DNA from: Mycobacterium sp. MFM001
Lineage (GTDB): Bacteria; Actinomycetota; Actinomycetes; Mycobacteriales; Mycobacteriaceae
Direction: 5' to 3'
DNA: 64,000 nt
Assembly: GCF_003402475.1 (NCBI RefSeq)
Contig: NZ_BFAB01000010.1
Span: 1 to 64,000 of the forward strand
Position numbers and translations under genes: made by a program. Below the pieces are notes generated by a model. It had not been told where the DNA came from. It was given only the letters and a program-made list of their open reading frames with translations, and searched no databases. Of the stretch, positions 1-10,041 are shown in pieces; within the stretch, counting starts at the first letter, position 1; each line of letters begins with the position of its first letter.

Positions 1-1989
1 GGAGCCCCGCCCGCCGGCGGTTTCCGCGGCCGCCCGGGTGGCGGTGGTGGTCGTCCCGGCCAGCGCGGCGGCGCGGCCGGCGCGTTCGGCCGTCCCGGCG
101 GCGCCCCGAAGCGTGGCCGCAAGTCGAAGCGGGCCAAGCGCGCCGAATACGAAAACATGCAGGCGCCGGTCGTCGGCGGCGTGCGGTTGCCGCACGGCAA
201 CGGCGAAACCATCCGGCTGGCCCGCGGCGCATCGCTGTCCGACTTCGCCGAGAAGATCGACGCCAACCCAGCCGCGCTGGTGCAGGCGCTGTTCAACCTC
301 GGCGAGATGGTGACCGCCACCCAGTCGGTGGGCGACGAGACCCTCGAGCTGCTCGGCAGCGAGATGAACTACAACGTTCAGGTCGTCTCCCCGGAGGACG
401 AGGACCGCGAGCTGCTGGAATCGTTTGACCTGTCCTACGGAGAAGACACAGGGGACGAGTCCGCATTGCAGACTCGCCCGCCGGTAGTGACCGTGATGGG
501 TCACGTCGACCACGGGAAGACCCGGCTGCTGGACACCATCCGTCAGGCCAACGTCCGCGAGGCGGAGGCAGGCGGCATCACCCAGCACATCGGTGCCTAC
601 CAGGTGCCGGTGGACCTCGACGGCGACCCGCGGCTCATCACCTTCATCGACACCCCCGGTCACGAGGCGTTCACCGCTATGCGTGCCCGCGGTGCCAAGG
701 CCACCGACATCGCGATCCTGGTGGTTGCCGCCGACGACGGCGTCATGCCGCAGACGGTGGAGGCCATCAACCACGCCCAGGCTGCCGATGTGCCGATTGT
801 GGTGGCAGTCAACAAGATCGACAAAGAGGGCGCCGACCCGGCCAAGATCCGCGGGCAGCTCACCGAATACGGTTTGGTGCCAGAGGAATTCGGCGGCGAC
901 ACGATGTTCGTCGACATCTCCGCCAAGCAGGGCACCAACATCGAGGCGCTGCTCGAGGCGGTGTTGCTGACCGCCGACGCGGCACTGGACCTGCGGGCCA
1001 ACCCGGACATGGAAGCCCAGGGTGTGGCGATCGAGGCGCACCTCGACCGTGGCCGGGGCCCGGTGGCCACCGTGCTGGTGCAGCGCGGGACGCTGCACGT
1101 CGGCGACTCGGTGGTGGCCGGCGACGCCTACGGCCGGGTGCGACGGATGGTCGACGAGTACGGCGAGGACGTCGAGGCGGCGCTGCCGTCGCGGCCGGTG
1201 CAGGTCATCGGCTTCACGTCGGTGCCCGGCGCCGGTGACAACTTCCTCGTCGTCGACGAGGACCGCATCGCCCGCCAGATCGCCGACCGGCGCAGCGCCC
1301 GCAAGCGCAACGCGCTAGCCGCGCGGTCGCGCAAGCGGATCAGCCTGGAGGACCTGGACTCGGCGCTGAAGGAAACCAGCCAGCTGAACCTGATCCTCAA
1401 GGGCGACAACGCCGGTACCGTCGAGGCGCTGGAAGAAGCCCTGATGGGAATCCAGGTCGACGACGAGGTGGCGCTGCGCGTCATCGACCGCGGCGTCGGT
1501 GGCATCACCGAGACCAACGTCAACCTGGCCTCGGCGTCCGATGCGGTGATCATCGGGTTCAACGTGCGCGCCGAGGGCAAGGCCACCGAGCTGGCCAACC
1601 GCGAGGGCGTGGACATCCGCTACTACTCGGTGATCTACCAGGCGATCGACGAGATCGAGAAGGCCCTGCGCGGCATGCTCAAGCCGGTCTACGAGGAGAA
1701 TCAGCTGGGCCGCGCGGAGATCCGGGCGCTGTTCCGCTCGTCGAAGGTCGGTGTGATCGCCGGATGTCTGGTCACCTCGGGTGTGATGCGCCGCAACGCC
1801 AAAGCGCGGCTGCTGCGCGACAACATCGTGGTCGCCGAGAACCTCACTGTGCAATCGCTGCGACGGGAGAAGGACGACGTCACCGAGGTCCGCGACGGCT
1901 ACGAGTGCGGTTTGACGCTGGGCTACAACGACATCAAGGAAGGCGACGTCATCGAGACCTATGAGCTGGTCGAAAAGGAGCGTCACTAG
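1..1989 (+). CDS. infB: Translation initiation factor IF-2 (3' part, start outside window)
   Basis: GTPase that delivers initiator tRNA to the 30S subunit. The frame is open from the first base, so the N terminus lies upstream; 662 codons are present. The visible start is a Gly/Arg-rich linker followed by a basic stretch ([11 protein letters not shown]), typical of the disordered actinobacterial IF-2 N-terminal region. The G domain follows: G1 GHVDHGKT at about nt 499-522, then [12 protein letters not shown] and SAK. Domains II-IV run to the stop at 1987-1989. rbfA follows after 2 bp, so they are probably co-transcribed. Identity is certain from the G motifs and length; only the true start is missing. 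Confidence 0.98.
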   Translation, partial: GAPPAGGFRGRPGGGGGRPGQRGGAAGAFGRPGGAPKRGRKSKRAKRAEYENMQAPVVGGVRLPHGNGETIRLARGASLSDFAEKIDANPAALVQALFNLGEMVTATQSVGDETLELLGSEMNYNVQVVSPEDEDRELLESFDLSYGEDTGDESALQTRPPVVTVMGHVDHGKTRLLDTIRQANVREAEAGGITQHIGAYQVPVDLDGDPRLITFIDTPGHEAFTAMRARGAKATDIAILVVAADDGVMPQTVEAINHAQAADVPIVVAVNKIDKEGADPAKIRGQLTEYGLVPEEFGGDTMFVDISAKQGTNIEALLEAVLLTADAALDLRANPDMEAQGVAIEAHLDRGRGPVATVLVQRGTLHVGDSVVAGDAYGRVRRMVDEYGEDVEAALPSRPVQVIGFTSVPGAGDNFLVVDEDRIARQIADRRSARKRNALAARSRKRISLEDLDSALKETSQLNLILKGDNAGTVEALEEALMGIQVDDEVALRVIDRGVGGITETNVNLASASDAVIIGFNVRAEGKATELANREGVDIRYYSVIYQAIDEIEKALRGMLKPVYEENQLGRAEIRALFRSSKVGVIAGCLVTSGVMRRNAKARLLRDNIVVAENLTVQSLRREKDDVTEVRDGYECGLTLGYNDIKEGDVIETYELVEKERH

Positions 1990-1991
1990 GC

Positions 1992-4745
<2,754 letters not shown>

Positions 4746-4751
4746 GGATGC

Positions 4752-5321
4752 ATGGCTAGTCAACGTGATCGAATGCTCAGCGGAGCGCTCTACCAAGCGA
4801 GCGACCCCGATCTTGTCGAGGGCCGCACCGCATGCCAGCGCTTGCTCGATGCGTTCAACGCGACGCTGGCCGACGACGACGAGCGCAGACAGCAGCTGCT
4901 GCACGAGCTGCTCGGATCGTTGGGCGACGGTTCGGTGATACTGCCGCGATTCCAATGCGATTACGGAAGCTACATCAGCATCGGCGCGAACAGTTTTCTC
5001 AACTACGACGCGATTCTGCTGGACTGCGCGCCGATCACCATCGGCGACGACGTGTCGATCGGTCCCCGCGCGCAGCTGCTCACTGCGCATCACCCGGTCG
5101 ACGACTACGACACCCGCCGCGAGGCCTGGGAATCAGCGTCTCCCATCGCAATTGGCAACAACGTATGGCTGGGCGCCGGAGTCATTGTCTGTCCGGGAGT
5201 GGCCATCGGCGACAACTCGGTTGTCGGCGCCGGCAGTGTCGTGACCAGGGATGTGCCACCGGGCGTGCTGGCGGCCGGCAATCCATGCCGTGTCATCAGG
5301 GAACTGCGCGGCCGGCGCTAG
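4752..5321 (+). CDS. Hexapeptide-repeat O-acetyltransferase (maltose/galactoside acetyltransferase type)
   Basis: 189 aa, ATG six bases after dinF. The N-terminal Mac-type helix segment (MLSGALYQASDPDLVEGR) is followed by a left-handed beta-helix made of [LIV]G-x4 repeats: ISIGANSF, ITIGDDVSIGPRAQLL, IAIGNNVWLGAGVIV, VAIGDNSVVGAGSVV. The catalytic His is probably in LLTAHHPVD (about residue 115). Family members (Maa, LacA, NodL) move acetyl groups from acetyl-CoA to sugars. The acceptor cannot be read from sequence. In M. tuberculosis dinF is followed by the ugp sugar importer genes instead, so this is a local difference. Confidence 0.85.
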   Translation: MASQRDRMLSGALYQASDPDLVEGRTACQRLLDAFNATLADDDERRQQLLHELLGSLGDGSVILPRFQCDYGSYISIGANSFLNYDAILLDCAPITIGDDVSIGPRAQLLTAHHPVDDYDTRREAWESASPIAIGNNVWLGAGVIVCPGVAIGDNSVVGAGSVVTRDVPPGVLAAGNPCRVIRELRGRR

Positions 5322-5330
5322 TCGCTGGAT

Positions 5331-5657
5331 TCAGCGCCGCCCGGATTGGATGGCGCGCTGGATGCGGGCGGAGAGCTCGCGATCCATCAGCAGCTGGTCG
5401 ATCAGCGCTGTCAGCACCTCTTGTCCGGTGACGCGGGCGAGGCCGAGGCGATCGGCGGCGTCTCGTTGCCAGATGTCCAGCGCCCGGTGCTGGGCCGGCG
5501 TGAGATCAACCGTGCGCCGTGTGCGTCGGCCGCGTGTTTGGCCGACGGCGATGCGTTCGGTCGCGGCACCCGAGCCCGGGAATGTGGGCGGGGCGGTTCT
5601 GCCGGGCGTGCCGGACCGTTCGGCGTCGGCCTCGAAGCGATCGGCGCCAGCGCTCAT
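5331..5657 (-). CDS. Small hypothetical protein with possible ribbon-helix-helix C terminus
   Basis: 108 aa, ATG at 5657, convergent with the acetyltransferase (10-bp gap). The first 45 residues are Gly/Ala/Thr-rich and look disordered; a basic patch RGRRTRRT precedes a compact helical part with VDLTPAQHRALDIW, then two helices ending RIQRAIQSGRR. A short strand (RTVDLT) before two helices is the pattern of ribbon-helix-helix DNA-binding domains seen in plasmid partition and antitoxin proteins, but no partner gene (parA, toxin) is adjacent. This is a structural guess; I do not recognise a named family. Its promoter would lie in the AT-richer region upstream. Confidence 0.6.
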   Translation of the reverse strand: MSAGADRFEADAERSGTPGRTAPPTFPGSGAATERIAVGQTRGRRTRRTVDLTPAQHRALDIWQRDAADRLGLARVTGQEVLTALIDQLLMDRELSARIQRAIQSGRR

Positions 5658-6076
5658 TGATGCGGACCTTCCATCGGCGGACGGGACATTGGGCCAAACT
5701 GGCGAGTCAGCATATCAGTATGGCTTCACGGCGGAAATCGGCATCCGGAACCGGAGTATGAGAGCAGAGTAGTAGCTAGGCGTCATTAACGTTGCTGCCT
5801 AGACGAATGCCATTGCCGGGTCTGCATTCTTATCTCATCGCATACGGAAATACAAAAGTCGAGGCATCAGTAAGCCAGTATAACGTTGTTACCAGGACAA
5901 ACATGGTCTTTTGATGCTGAAAAAGTATCTACTGAACTCAGGCAATCCCATTCTTGGAAATCCGGTCGCAGCTACTTGTGAAATCGCTGAAAGGTCGCTA
6001 CAAAAGTTGCTGACAATCAATTAGCTGCGTTAAGTTGGTTATCGAACCAGCAAGGAAATATCTCTAGGAGGTTGTT
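5658..6076. other. AT-richer non-coding region
   Basis: About 420 bp with no credible gene on either strand. From about 5700 to 6060 base composition drops visibly to roughly half AT, against the roughly 65-70% GC of the flanks. It separates the divergent small gene at 5331-5657 from the secreted peptide gene at 6077. A 7-bp inverted repeat, GCAGCTA (5968-5974) and TAGCTGC (6022-6028), lies near the right end, 47 bp apart. No tRNA-like fold, transposase fragment or known riboswitch was recognised. It most likely holds the promoters of both flanking genes and a long leader for the peptide gene. Confidence 0.6.
6066..6071 (+). promoter_or_regulatory. Strong Shine-Dalgarno site of the His/Trp peptide gene
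   Basis: AGGAGG five bases before the ATG at 6077, a perfect anti-SD match at good spacing. It fixes the start and suggests the short peptide gene is translated well. Confidence 0.8.
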
Positions 6077-6340
6077 ATGTCGAGTTGGGCGGGTTCGGTG
6101 CGCCGGGTGGCGGTCGGCGCGATCGGTGCCGGTGCGCTCAGTGGTGCGATGCTCTTTGGCGCCCTCCCGTCGGCGCAGGCGACCCCGACCGTGGCAAGCA
6201 GCACAGCCGCGCCGGCGGCCCTGGGCAGCCCGGCCGACCTCAACAACGTCGTCGCCGCGGGTTGGCACGGCGCACCCATGCCGGAGCACTGGTGGCGTCA
6301 TCACCACCGGTGGTGGCACCACTGGTGGTGGTGGTGGTGA
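6077..6340 (+). CDS. Small secreted protein with His/Trp-rich C-terminal tail
   Basis: 87 aa. Residues 1-35 form a clear Sec signal peptide: basic start, hydrophobic core VGAIGAGALSGAMLFGALP, and a cleavage site SAQA before TPTVASS. The mature part would be about 52 aa: a low-complexity Ala/Ser/Pro linker, a short segment LGSPADLNNVVAAGWHG, then the tail HWWRHHHRWWHHWWWWW at the very C terminus with six His and nine Trp. Such a tail could bind metal or haem or sit in the cell-envelope interface; this is inference from composition. No Cys is present. The gene has a perfect SD, its own AT-rich upstream region and a terminator-like hairpin 10 bp after the stop, so it looks monocistronic. I do not know a characterised homologue. 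Confidence 0.75.
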   Translation: MSSWAGSVRRVAVGAIGAGALSGAMLFGALPSAQATPTVASSTAAPAALGSPADLNNVVAAGWHGAPMPEHWWRHHHRWWHHWWWWW

Positions 6341-6350
6341 CCCGCGCGAT

Positions 6351-6388
6351 CGAGGCGACACCCGGCCGAAAGGCCGGGTGTCGCCTCG
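6351..6388 (+). terminator. Perfect 17-bp hairpin with GAAA loop, probable terminator
   Basis: Arms at 6351-6367 and 6372-6388 are exact reverse complements, closed by a GAAA tetraloop (6368-6371). It starts 10 bp after the peptide stop codon. There is no T-run after it, which is common for mycobacterial hairpin terminators. It could also protect the 3' end of the upstream transcript. Confidence 0.8.
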
Positions 6389-6435
6389 ACAGACGCATAG
6401 ACCTTCTCAACGGACCGACTATTAAGGCTCATGCA

Positions 6436-7164
6436 ATGACTTCCTCACGACGCACCATCCGCCAAACCTCGTGCCTGCTCATCGCACTCGGCGCAAGCGT
6501 GGCCATCCCGGCGTGCAGCCATTCCGCAGAACACCCTGCCGGCACCTCGTCGACGCAGTCACAACCGCCGTCGCCAACCAATACGCCGGCCGCGGCAGCG
6601 CCCGCCGGCTACGACATCGCACGCGTCGACAATGTCAAGAACGACTTTCCGGCCGGCTTCGCGCCGGAGGCCGAACAACCGAAAACGTTGGCGCAACACG
6701 ATATTGACAGCTCAGGCATCACCGCATTCACCAAAGCGCAGATCGATCCGCCGCAATGCCGCTCGATGGTCATCCCGCCGAACGTCGAACCGTCCGTCGG
6801 CGCACAGGCGGCCGGCGTGCGCGGCGAAGGCGATCAGGGCAACATCTACGTCGTGGCGCTCCGGTTGCCGCAGCCGGTGCCGGCCGGTCAGCCGCCCGCG
6901 GGCTGCGATCGGGTCACTTTGTCCGGCGACCCGCAGGCGGCCGGAACCGCCGAGCGCGTCCCCGCCCCGCACATCGACGGCGTCACCACCACGGGGGTCA
7001 AGTTGAGCGCTGACGCCTCGGACGACCCCGACTACATCTACACGGCGGCGCTCGACGACCAGACGTCCGTCGTGGTGATGGGCAGTACGGACACGCAACT
7101 CAATCCGCAACAGTTGCTGCCGGACTTACTGGTCAAGGCCACATCGGCGGTCCGCGGCCAGTAG
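6436..7164 (+). CDS. Mycobacterial lipoprotein, DUF5642-like
   Basis: 242 aa from the ATG at 6436; upstream codons in this frame run through the hairpin and are not coding. The N terminus is a lipoprotein signal, SCLLIALGASVAIPAC, with the lipobox IPAC and lipidated Cys27. A Ser/Thr/Pro/Gln linker (about residues 28-60) leads to a globular domain of about 180 aa with two likely disulphide Cys (PPQC near 115 and AGCDR near 157). The domain resembles the mycobacteria-specific DUF5642 family; that assignment is from memory of the pattern YDIxRVxNVKxxFPxGF. Function unknown, located on the outer face of the membrane. It follows the hairpin, so it probably has its own promoter. Confidence 0.75.
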   Translation: MTSSRRTIRQTSCLLIALGASVAIPACSHSAEHPAGTSSTQSQPPSPTNTPAAAAPAGYDIARVDNVKNDFPAGFAPEAEQPKTLAQHDIDSSGITAFTKAQIDPPQCRSMVIPPNVEPSVGAQAAGVRGEGDQGNIYVVALRLPQPVPAGQPPAGCDRVTLSGDPQAAGTAERVPAPHIDGVTTTGVKLSADASDDPDYIYTAALDDQTSVVVMGSTDTQLNPQQLLPDLLVKATSAVRGQ

Positions 7165-7243
7165 CCCGATTGGGGTAGCGGACTACGCGCGACAACGGCG
7201 CGTGGCGGGACCAGATTGGTCGTAGCCACGAAGGAGATCTCGA

Positions 7244-7603
7244 GTGTCATCGCATCGATTCCACCGCGCCAAAGTCGATGCAGGCGTCTACCAGTTGACG
7301 GATCGTCTGCATAGGCGCACAGCGCGCGTCTCAGGCGAGGACATCGTGACGACGTTGTCCGCATGGCTGGCCGAGCTGGGCGCTACGACACCATTTGTCG
7401 AAGATCTGGCTCGAGCGGTACTTGCCGGCGATTGGCCGAAGGCGCATGCGCTCGCCGACTATTTGTCGGTGGACGTGACGGTGATCGCACCCACGCACTT
7501 ATCGCACTTGCGCGCGGCCGCGCTGCAACACCGCTTCCCGGTTGGCGGCAATGTCGTCGCCGCTGGTCCGGTATTGCCTGGCCGCGTTCGCCTCCAGCCA
7601 TAG
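7244..7603 (+). CDS. Hypothetical protein, convergent overlap with the hydratase gene
   Basis: 119 aa from GTG at 7244, with AAGGAG at 7231-7236 giving 7-bp spacing. Residues 1-82 look like a compact helical protein (VTTLSAWLAELGATTPFVEDLARAVLAG); no family was recognised. The last 35 residues are read from DNA that is antisense to the C-terminal coding region of the enoyl-CoA hydratase (105-bp overlap, 7499-7603), so the tail may be a run-on after loss of an earlier stop. The upstream part has normal codon bias, which is why I keep the call. Confidence 0.55.
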   Translation: MSSHRFHRAKVDAGVYQLTDRLHRRTARVSGEDIVTTLSAWLAELGATTPFVEDLARAVLAGDWPKAHALADYLSVDVTVIAPTHLSHLRAAALQHRFPVGGNVVAAGPVLPGRVRLQP

Positions 7604-8245
7604 CCCCGCGCTGGTCTGCGACTCGTCGATGCGGTGGTAGGAGGCCAGCAGCGCGCGCACCGCGTTCTGGTTGTTGCCGACGATCGAGGCGGCCACCTGC
7701 CGGGCGGCGGGCAACAGCTGCTCATGCGGCACCACTTCGGTGACCAGGCCGGCGCGCAGTGCGTCCTGGGCGGACAGGTAGTCACCGGTGAGGCTCATCC
7801 GGCGGGCCAGGCCGACCCCGACCTTCTGCGGCAGCCGCACGCTCAGCCCCCAAGTCGGCAAAAGGCCCACCCGCGCATGGGTGTCGGCGAACCGGGCCTG
7901 TTCGGAGGCGATCAGGATGTCGCAGTACAACGCCAGCTCCAGACCGCCGGTGACGGCCGCGCCGTTGATCGCGCCGATCACCGGTTTGGTCATCGCCGGC
8001 CAGCGCGGCGAGATGTCCGGCAGCGCCGACTGCCCGCCCAGCTCCTTGAGGTCCAGCCCCGCGCAGAACACCGGGTCGGCGCCGGTGAGGATCACGACGT
8101 CGACGGCGTCGTCCTCCTCGGCCTGCGACAACGCGGCGAAAAACCGGTCCCGCAGCGCCGCGGACAGCGCATTGCGGGACTCGGGGCGGTTCAGGGTCAG
8201 GGTGCGGACGCGCTCGTCGGTGTCGATCAGCAGAATGTCGCTCAT
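7499..8245 (-). CDS. echA16: Enoyl-CoA hydratase/isomerase family protein
   Basis: 248 aa, ATG at 8245. Crotonase fold: the oxyanion-hole segments FCAGLDLKEL (about residue 60) and INGAAVTGGLELALYCD (about residues 93-109), then the usual FADTHARVGLLPTWG loop. The second catalytic acid position typical of hydratases is replaced by small/hydrophobic residues around LLPTWG, so hydration of simple enoyl-CoA is not assured. The family hydrates trans-2-enoyl-CoA in beta-oxidation or does related reactions. The symbol rests on synteny: M. tuberculosis echA16 (Rv2831) lies after dinF and ugp. It is divergent from the DUF2277 gene with 36 bp between starts. Confidence 0.85.
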   Translation of the reverse strand: MSDILLIDTDERVRTLTLNRPESRNALSAALRDRFFAALSQAEEDDAVDVVILTGADPVFCAGLDLKELGGQSALPDISPRWPAMTKPVIGAINGAAVTGGLELALYCDILIASEQARFADTHARVGLLPTWGLSVRLPQKVGVGLARRMSLTGDYLSAQDALRAGLVTEVVPHEQLLPAARQVAASIVGNNQNAVRALLASYHRIDESQTSAGLWLEANAARQYRTSGDDIAANREAVLQRGRAQVR

Positions 8246-8281
8246 CGCATCACCGTAGCCAGGCCCACCTATGGTTGATGC

Positions 8282-8530
8282 ATGTGCCGGAACATCACCG
8301 AACTGCGCGGACTCGAGCCACCGGCGACAGCCGTGGAGATCGAGGCGGCGGCACGCCAATATGTGCGCAAGGTCAGCGGCATCACCCGGCCGTCGGCGGC
8401 CAACGGCGAGGCTTTCGAGGCCGCGGTCGCACAAGTCACGGAGGCGACGACGCGGCTGTTGGCGGCATTGCCCGCGCGGCGTCAACCTCCGAAAACCGTG
8501 CCGCCGTTGCGCCGGCTCGCGACGACATGA
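8282..8530 (+). CDS. DUF2277 family protein
   Basis: 82 aa beginning MCRNITELRGLEPPATAVEI, the hallmark opening of the DUF2277 family, followed by AARQYVRKVSGITRPS. The short N-terminal MCRNI motif with a Cys at position 2 is conserved in the family; function unknown. The first 55 residues carry all the conservation; the C terminus is basic and Pro-rich. The stop TGA is embedded in the ATGA that starts the DUF1802 gene, so the two are translationally coupled. Confidence 0.85.
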   Translation: MCRNITELRGLEPPATAVEIEAAARQYVRKVSGITRPSAANGEAFEAAVAQVTEATTRLLAALPARRQPPKTVPPLRRLATT

Positions 8531-9072
8531 CGGCTGCGCTCAAGGAGTGGAGCGCGGTCGTGCATGCGCTGCTCGACGGTCGTCAGACCGTGCTGTTGCG
8601 TAAAGGCGGGATCGGAGAGAAGCGCTTCGACGTCGCCGCCGACGAATTCGTGTTGTTCCCGACGGTGGCGCACAGCCACACCGAGCGGGTCCGGCCCGAG
8701 CACCGGGATCTGCTGACCGCAGCGGCCGCCGACAGCACCGACGACCGGCTGATCGTCCGTGCAGCAGCCAAAGTTGTTGCGGCGCTGTCGGTTAACCGTC
8801 CCGAACACCTCGAGGCGATCGAGGACCTGCATATTTGGACCACCGAATCGGTGCGCAAAGACCGGCTGGACTTCCGGCCCAAGCATCGGCTGGCCGTGCT
8901 GGTCGTGCAGGCCATCCCGTTGGCCGAGCCGGTAACCCTGGGCCGGATTGCGGACTACGCGGGATGCACCAGTTGGGTGCAGGTTCCGATCGCGCCGAGC
9001 CTGGAGTCACCCGTGTACGACGAGGCGGCGCTAGCGCGGATCTCCGCCCGGGTCCGCGACGCCGTCGGATGA
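8527..9072 (+). CDS. DUF1802 family protein
   Basis: 181 aa from the ATG at 8527 (ATGA overlap). The opening ALKEWSAVVHALLDGRQTVLLRKGGIGE with FxLFPTxxH shortly after (here FVLFPTVAHSH) is diagnostic of DUF1802, an uncharacterised family found in many bacteria and often called a nuclease-like or hypothetical protein. No membrane segment or signal. Its 3' end overlaps the minus-strand hydrolase gene by 42 bp. The pairing with DUF2277 in one coupled unit suggests a shared, unknown role. Confidence 0.85.
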   Translation: MTAALKEWSAVVHALLDGRQTVLLRKGGIGEKRFDVAADEFVLFPTVAHSHTERVRPEHRDLLTAAAADSTDDRLIVRAAAKVVAALSVNRPEHLEAIEDLHIWTTESVRKDRLDFRPKHRLAVLVVQAIPLAEPVTLGRIADYAGCTSWVQVPIAPSLESPVYDEAALARISARVRDAVG

Positions 9073-10038
9073 CGTCTGGTCGACAAGCACCGCGCCGTCG
9101 GGCCGGTTTCCCAGTGTCTGAAGGGAAATCGGCTCGTCCGCCGCGGTGAGCCGAACGACCTGCGCCAGTTGCTGCGGAGCGTCGCATTGCACATAATGAT
9201 CCGCGCCCGGCACTATCCAGTATCGGTTGCGCCCGGGCTTGTCCTTCAAGAACGTGTGCCACACGAAGTTGGCGACCCGAACCGGGGCGACGTTGTCGTG
9301 CAGGCCCCACACCAGGCTCGTGTTGATCCCACTCTTGGAAAGCGCCTGTAGCCAACTGGTTTCGTCGGCGGCGCGCTCGTTGAGGTACTGGATCGTGTCG
9401 GGCAGCACCGCAATCCCGTCGTTGTGCGCGAAACACCGTGACAGCGCCGCGATCTCGGGGTCGTCAAGCGTCCGGCGCGGCGTGAACGTCGTCGCGCCCA
9501 GCCCCGCCGCCAGCATGTCGGGAGTCGTGGCCCGCGCCGTGTCGCGCGCGGTAGCGGGGTCGAGTAGTGCGATCTGAAACGCGGTGAGGTTGGCCAGCGG
9601 CAGAAAGATGTTGGCGTTGGTCAAAATGACTTCTGTCGGTGGGACAGCCGCATCCGACGACGCGATCATGCCGACACTGGTACCGCGGTCGTGGGTGAGC
9701 ATCGTGTAGCGGGTCAGCTTCCACACGTTGGTGATCGCGTGCATCAGCAGGCGGGCATCGTCGTACAGCGAATATTTGTATGGCGCCGGCGGTTTGTCGG
9801 AGAGGCCGTAGCCGGGGAAGTCCAGCAGGAAGATGTCGAACTCGTCGCCTAGTTCCCGGGTCAGCGCGAAGTAGTCGATGCTCGACGTCGGGAATCCGTG
9901 CACGCAGACTAGCGCGGGTGCTCCCGGAGTTCCGCAGCGTCGGCTGAAGACAGCGACTTCCGCTTCGTCATTGTCGGCAGTGGTTGAGCACCAACGGATT
10001 TGCGTGCCACCGTGTCGCCACTCGTCGAAGATGTCCAT
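9031..10038 (-). CDS. Alpha/beta hydrolase, haloalkane dehalogenase or epoxide hydrolase type
   Basis: 335 aa. Alpha/beta-hydrolase features: oxyanion region VCVHGFPTSSIDY (about residues 44-56), strand LLDFPGYGLSDKP, nucleophile elbow THDRGTSVGM with Asp117 in the nucleophile position instead of Ser, a cap domain, and the catalytic His in VPGADHYVQCD near residue 287. An Asp nucleophile is the mark of haloalkane dehalogenases and epoxide hydrolases, which form an ester intermediate. The elbow lacks the usual Trp after the Asp (Arg here), so dehalogenase activity is doubtful. It lies 3 bp after the CocE-type hydrolase gene in the same direction, probably one operon. Confidence 0.8.
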   Translation of the reverse strand: MDIFDEWRHGGTQIRWCSTTADNDEAEVAVFSRRCGTPGAPALVCVHGFPTSSIDYFALTRELGDEFDIFLLDFPGYGLSDKPPAPYKYSLYDDARLLMHAITNVWKLTRYTMLTHDRGTSVGMIASSDAAVPPTEVILTNANIFLPLANLTAFQIALLDPATARDTARATTPDMLAAGLGATTFTPRRTLDDPEIAALSRCFAHNDGIAVLPDTIQYLNERAADETSWLQALSKSGINTSLVWGLHDNVAPVRVANFVWHTFLKDKPGRNRYWIVPGADHYVQCDAPQQLAQVVRLTAADEPISLQTLGNRPDGAVLVDQTSSDGVADPGGDPR

Positions 10039-10041
10039 CGT

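Noticed and set aside
1..150. Gly-rich start of the window as a repeat or PE_PGRS-type gene
   Set aside because: It is in frame with IF-2 and matches the Gly/Arg linker of actinobacterial IF-2.
6085..6435. In-frame extension of the lipoprotein gene upstream of 6436
   Set aside because: It would run through the His/Trp peptide gene in another frame and the hairpin; the lipoprotein signal starts at 6436.
8246..8485. Longer N terminus for the echA16-like protein
   Set aside because: The extension lies over the divergent DUF2277 gene, and the crotonase fold begins at the ATG at 8245.
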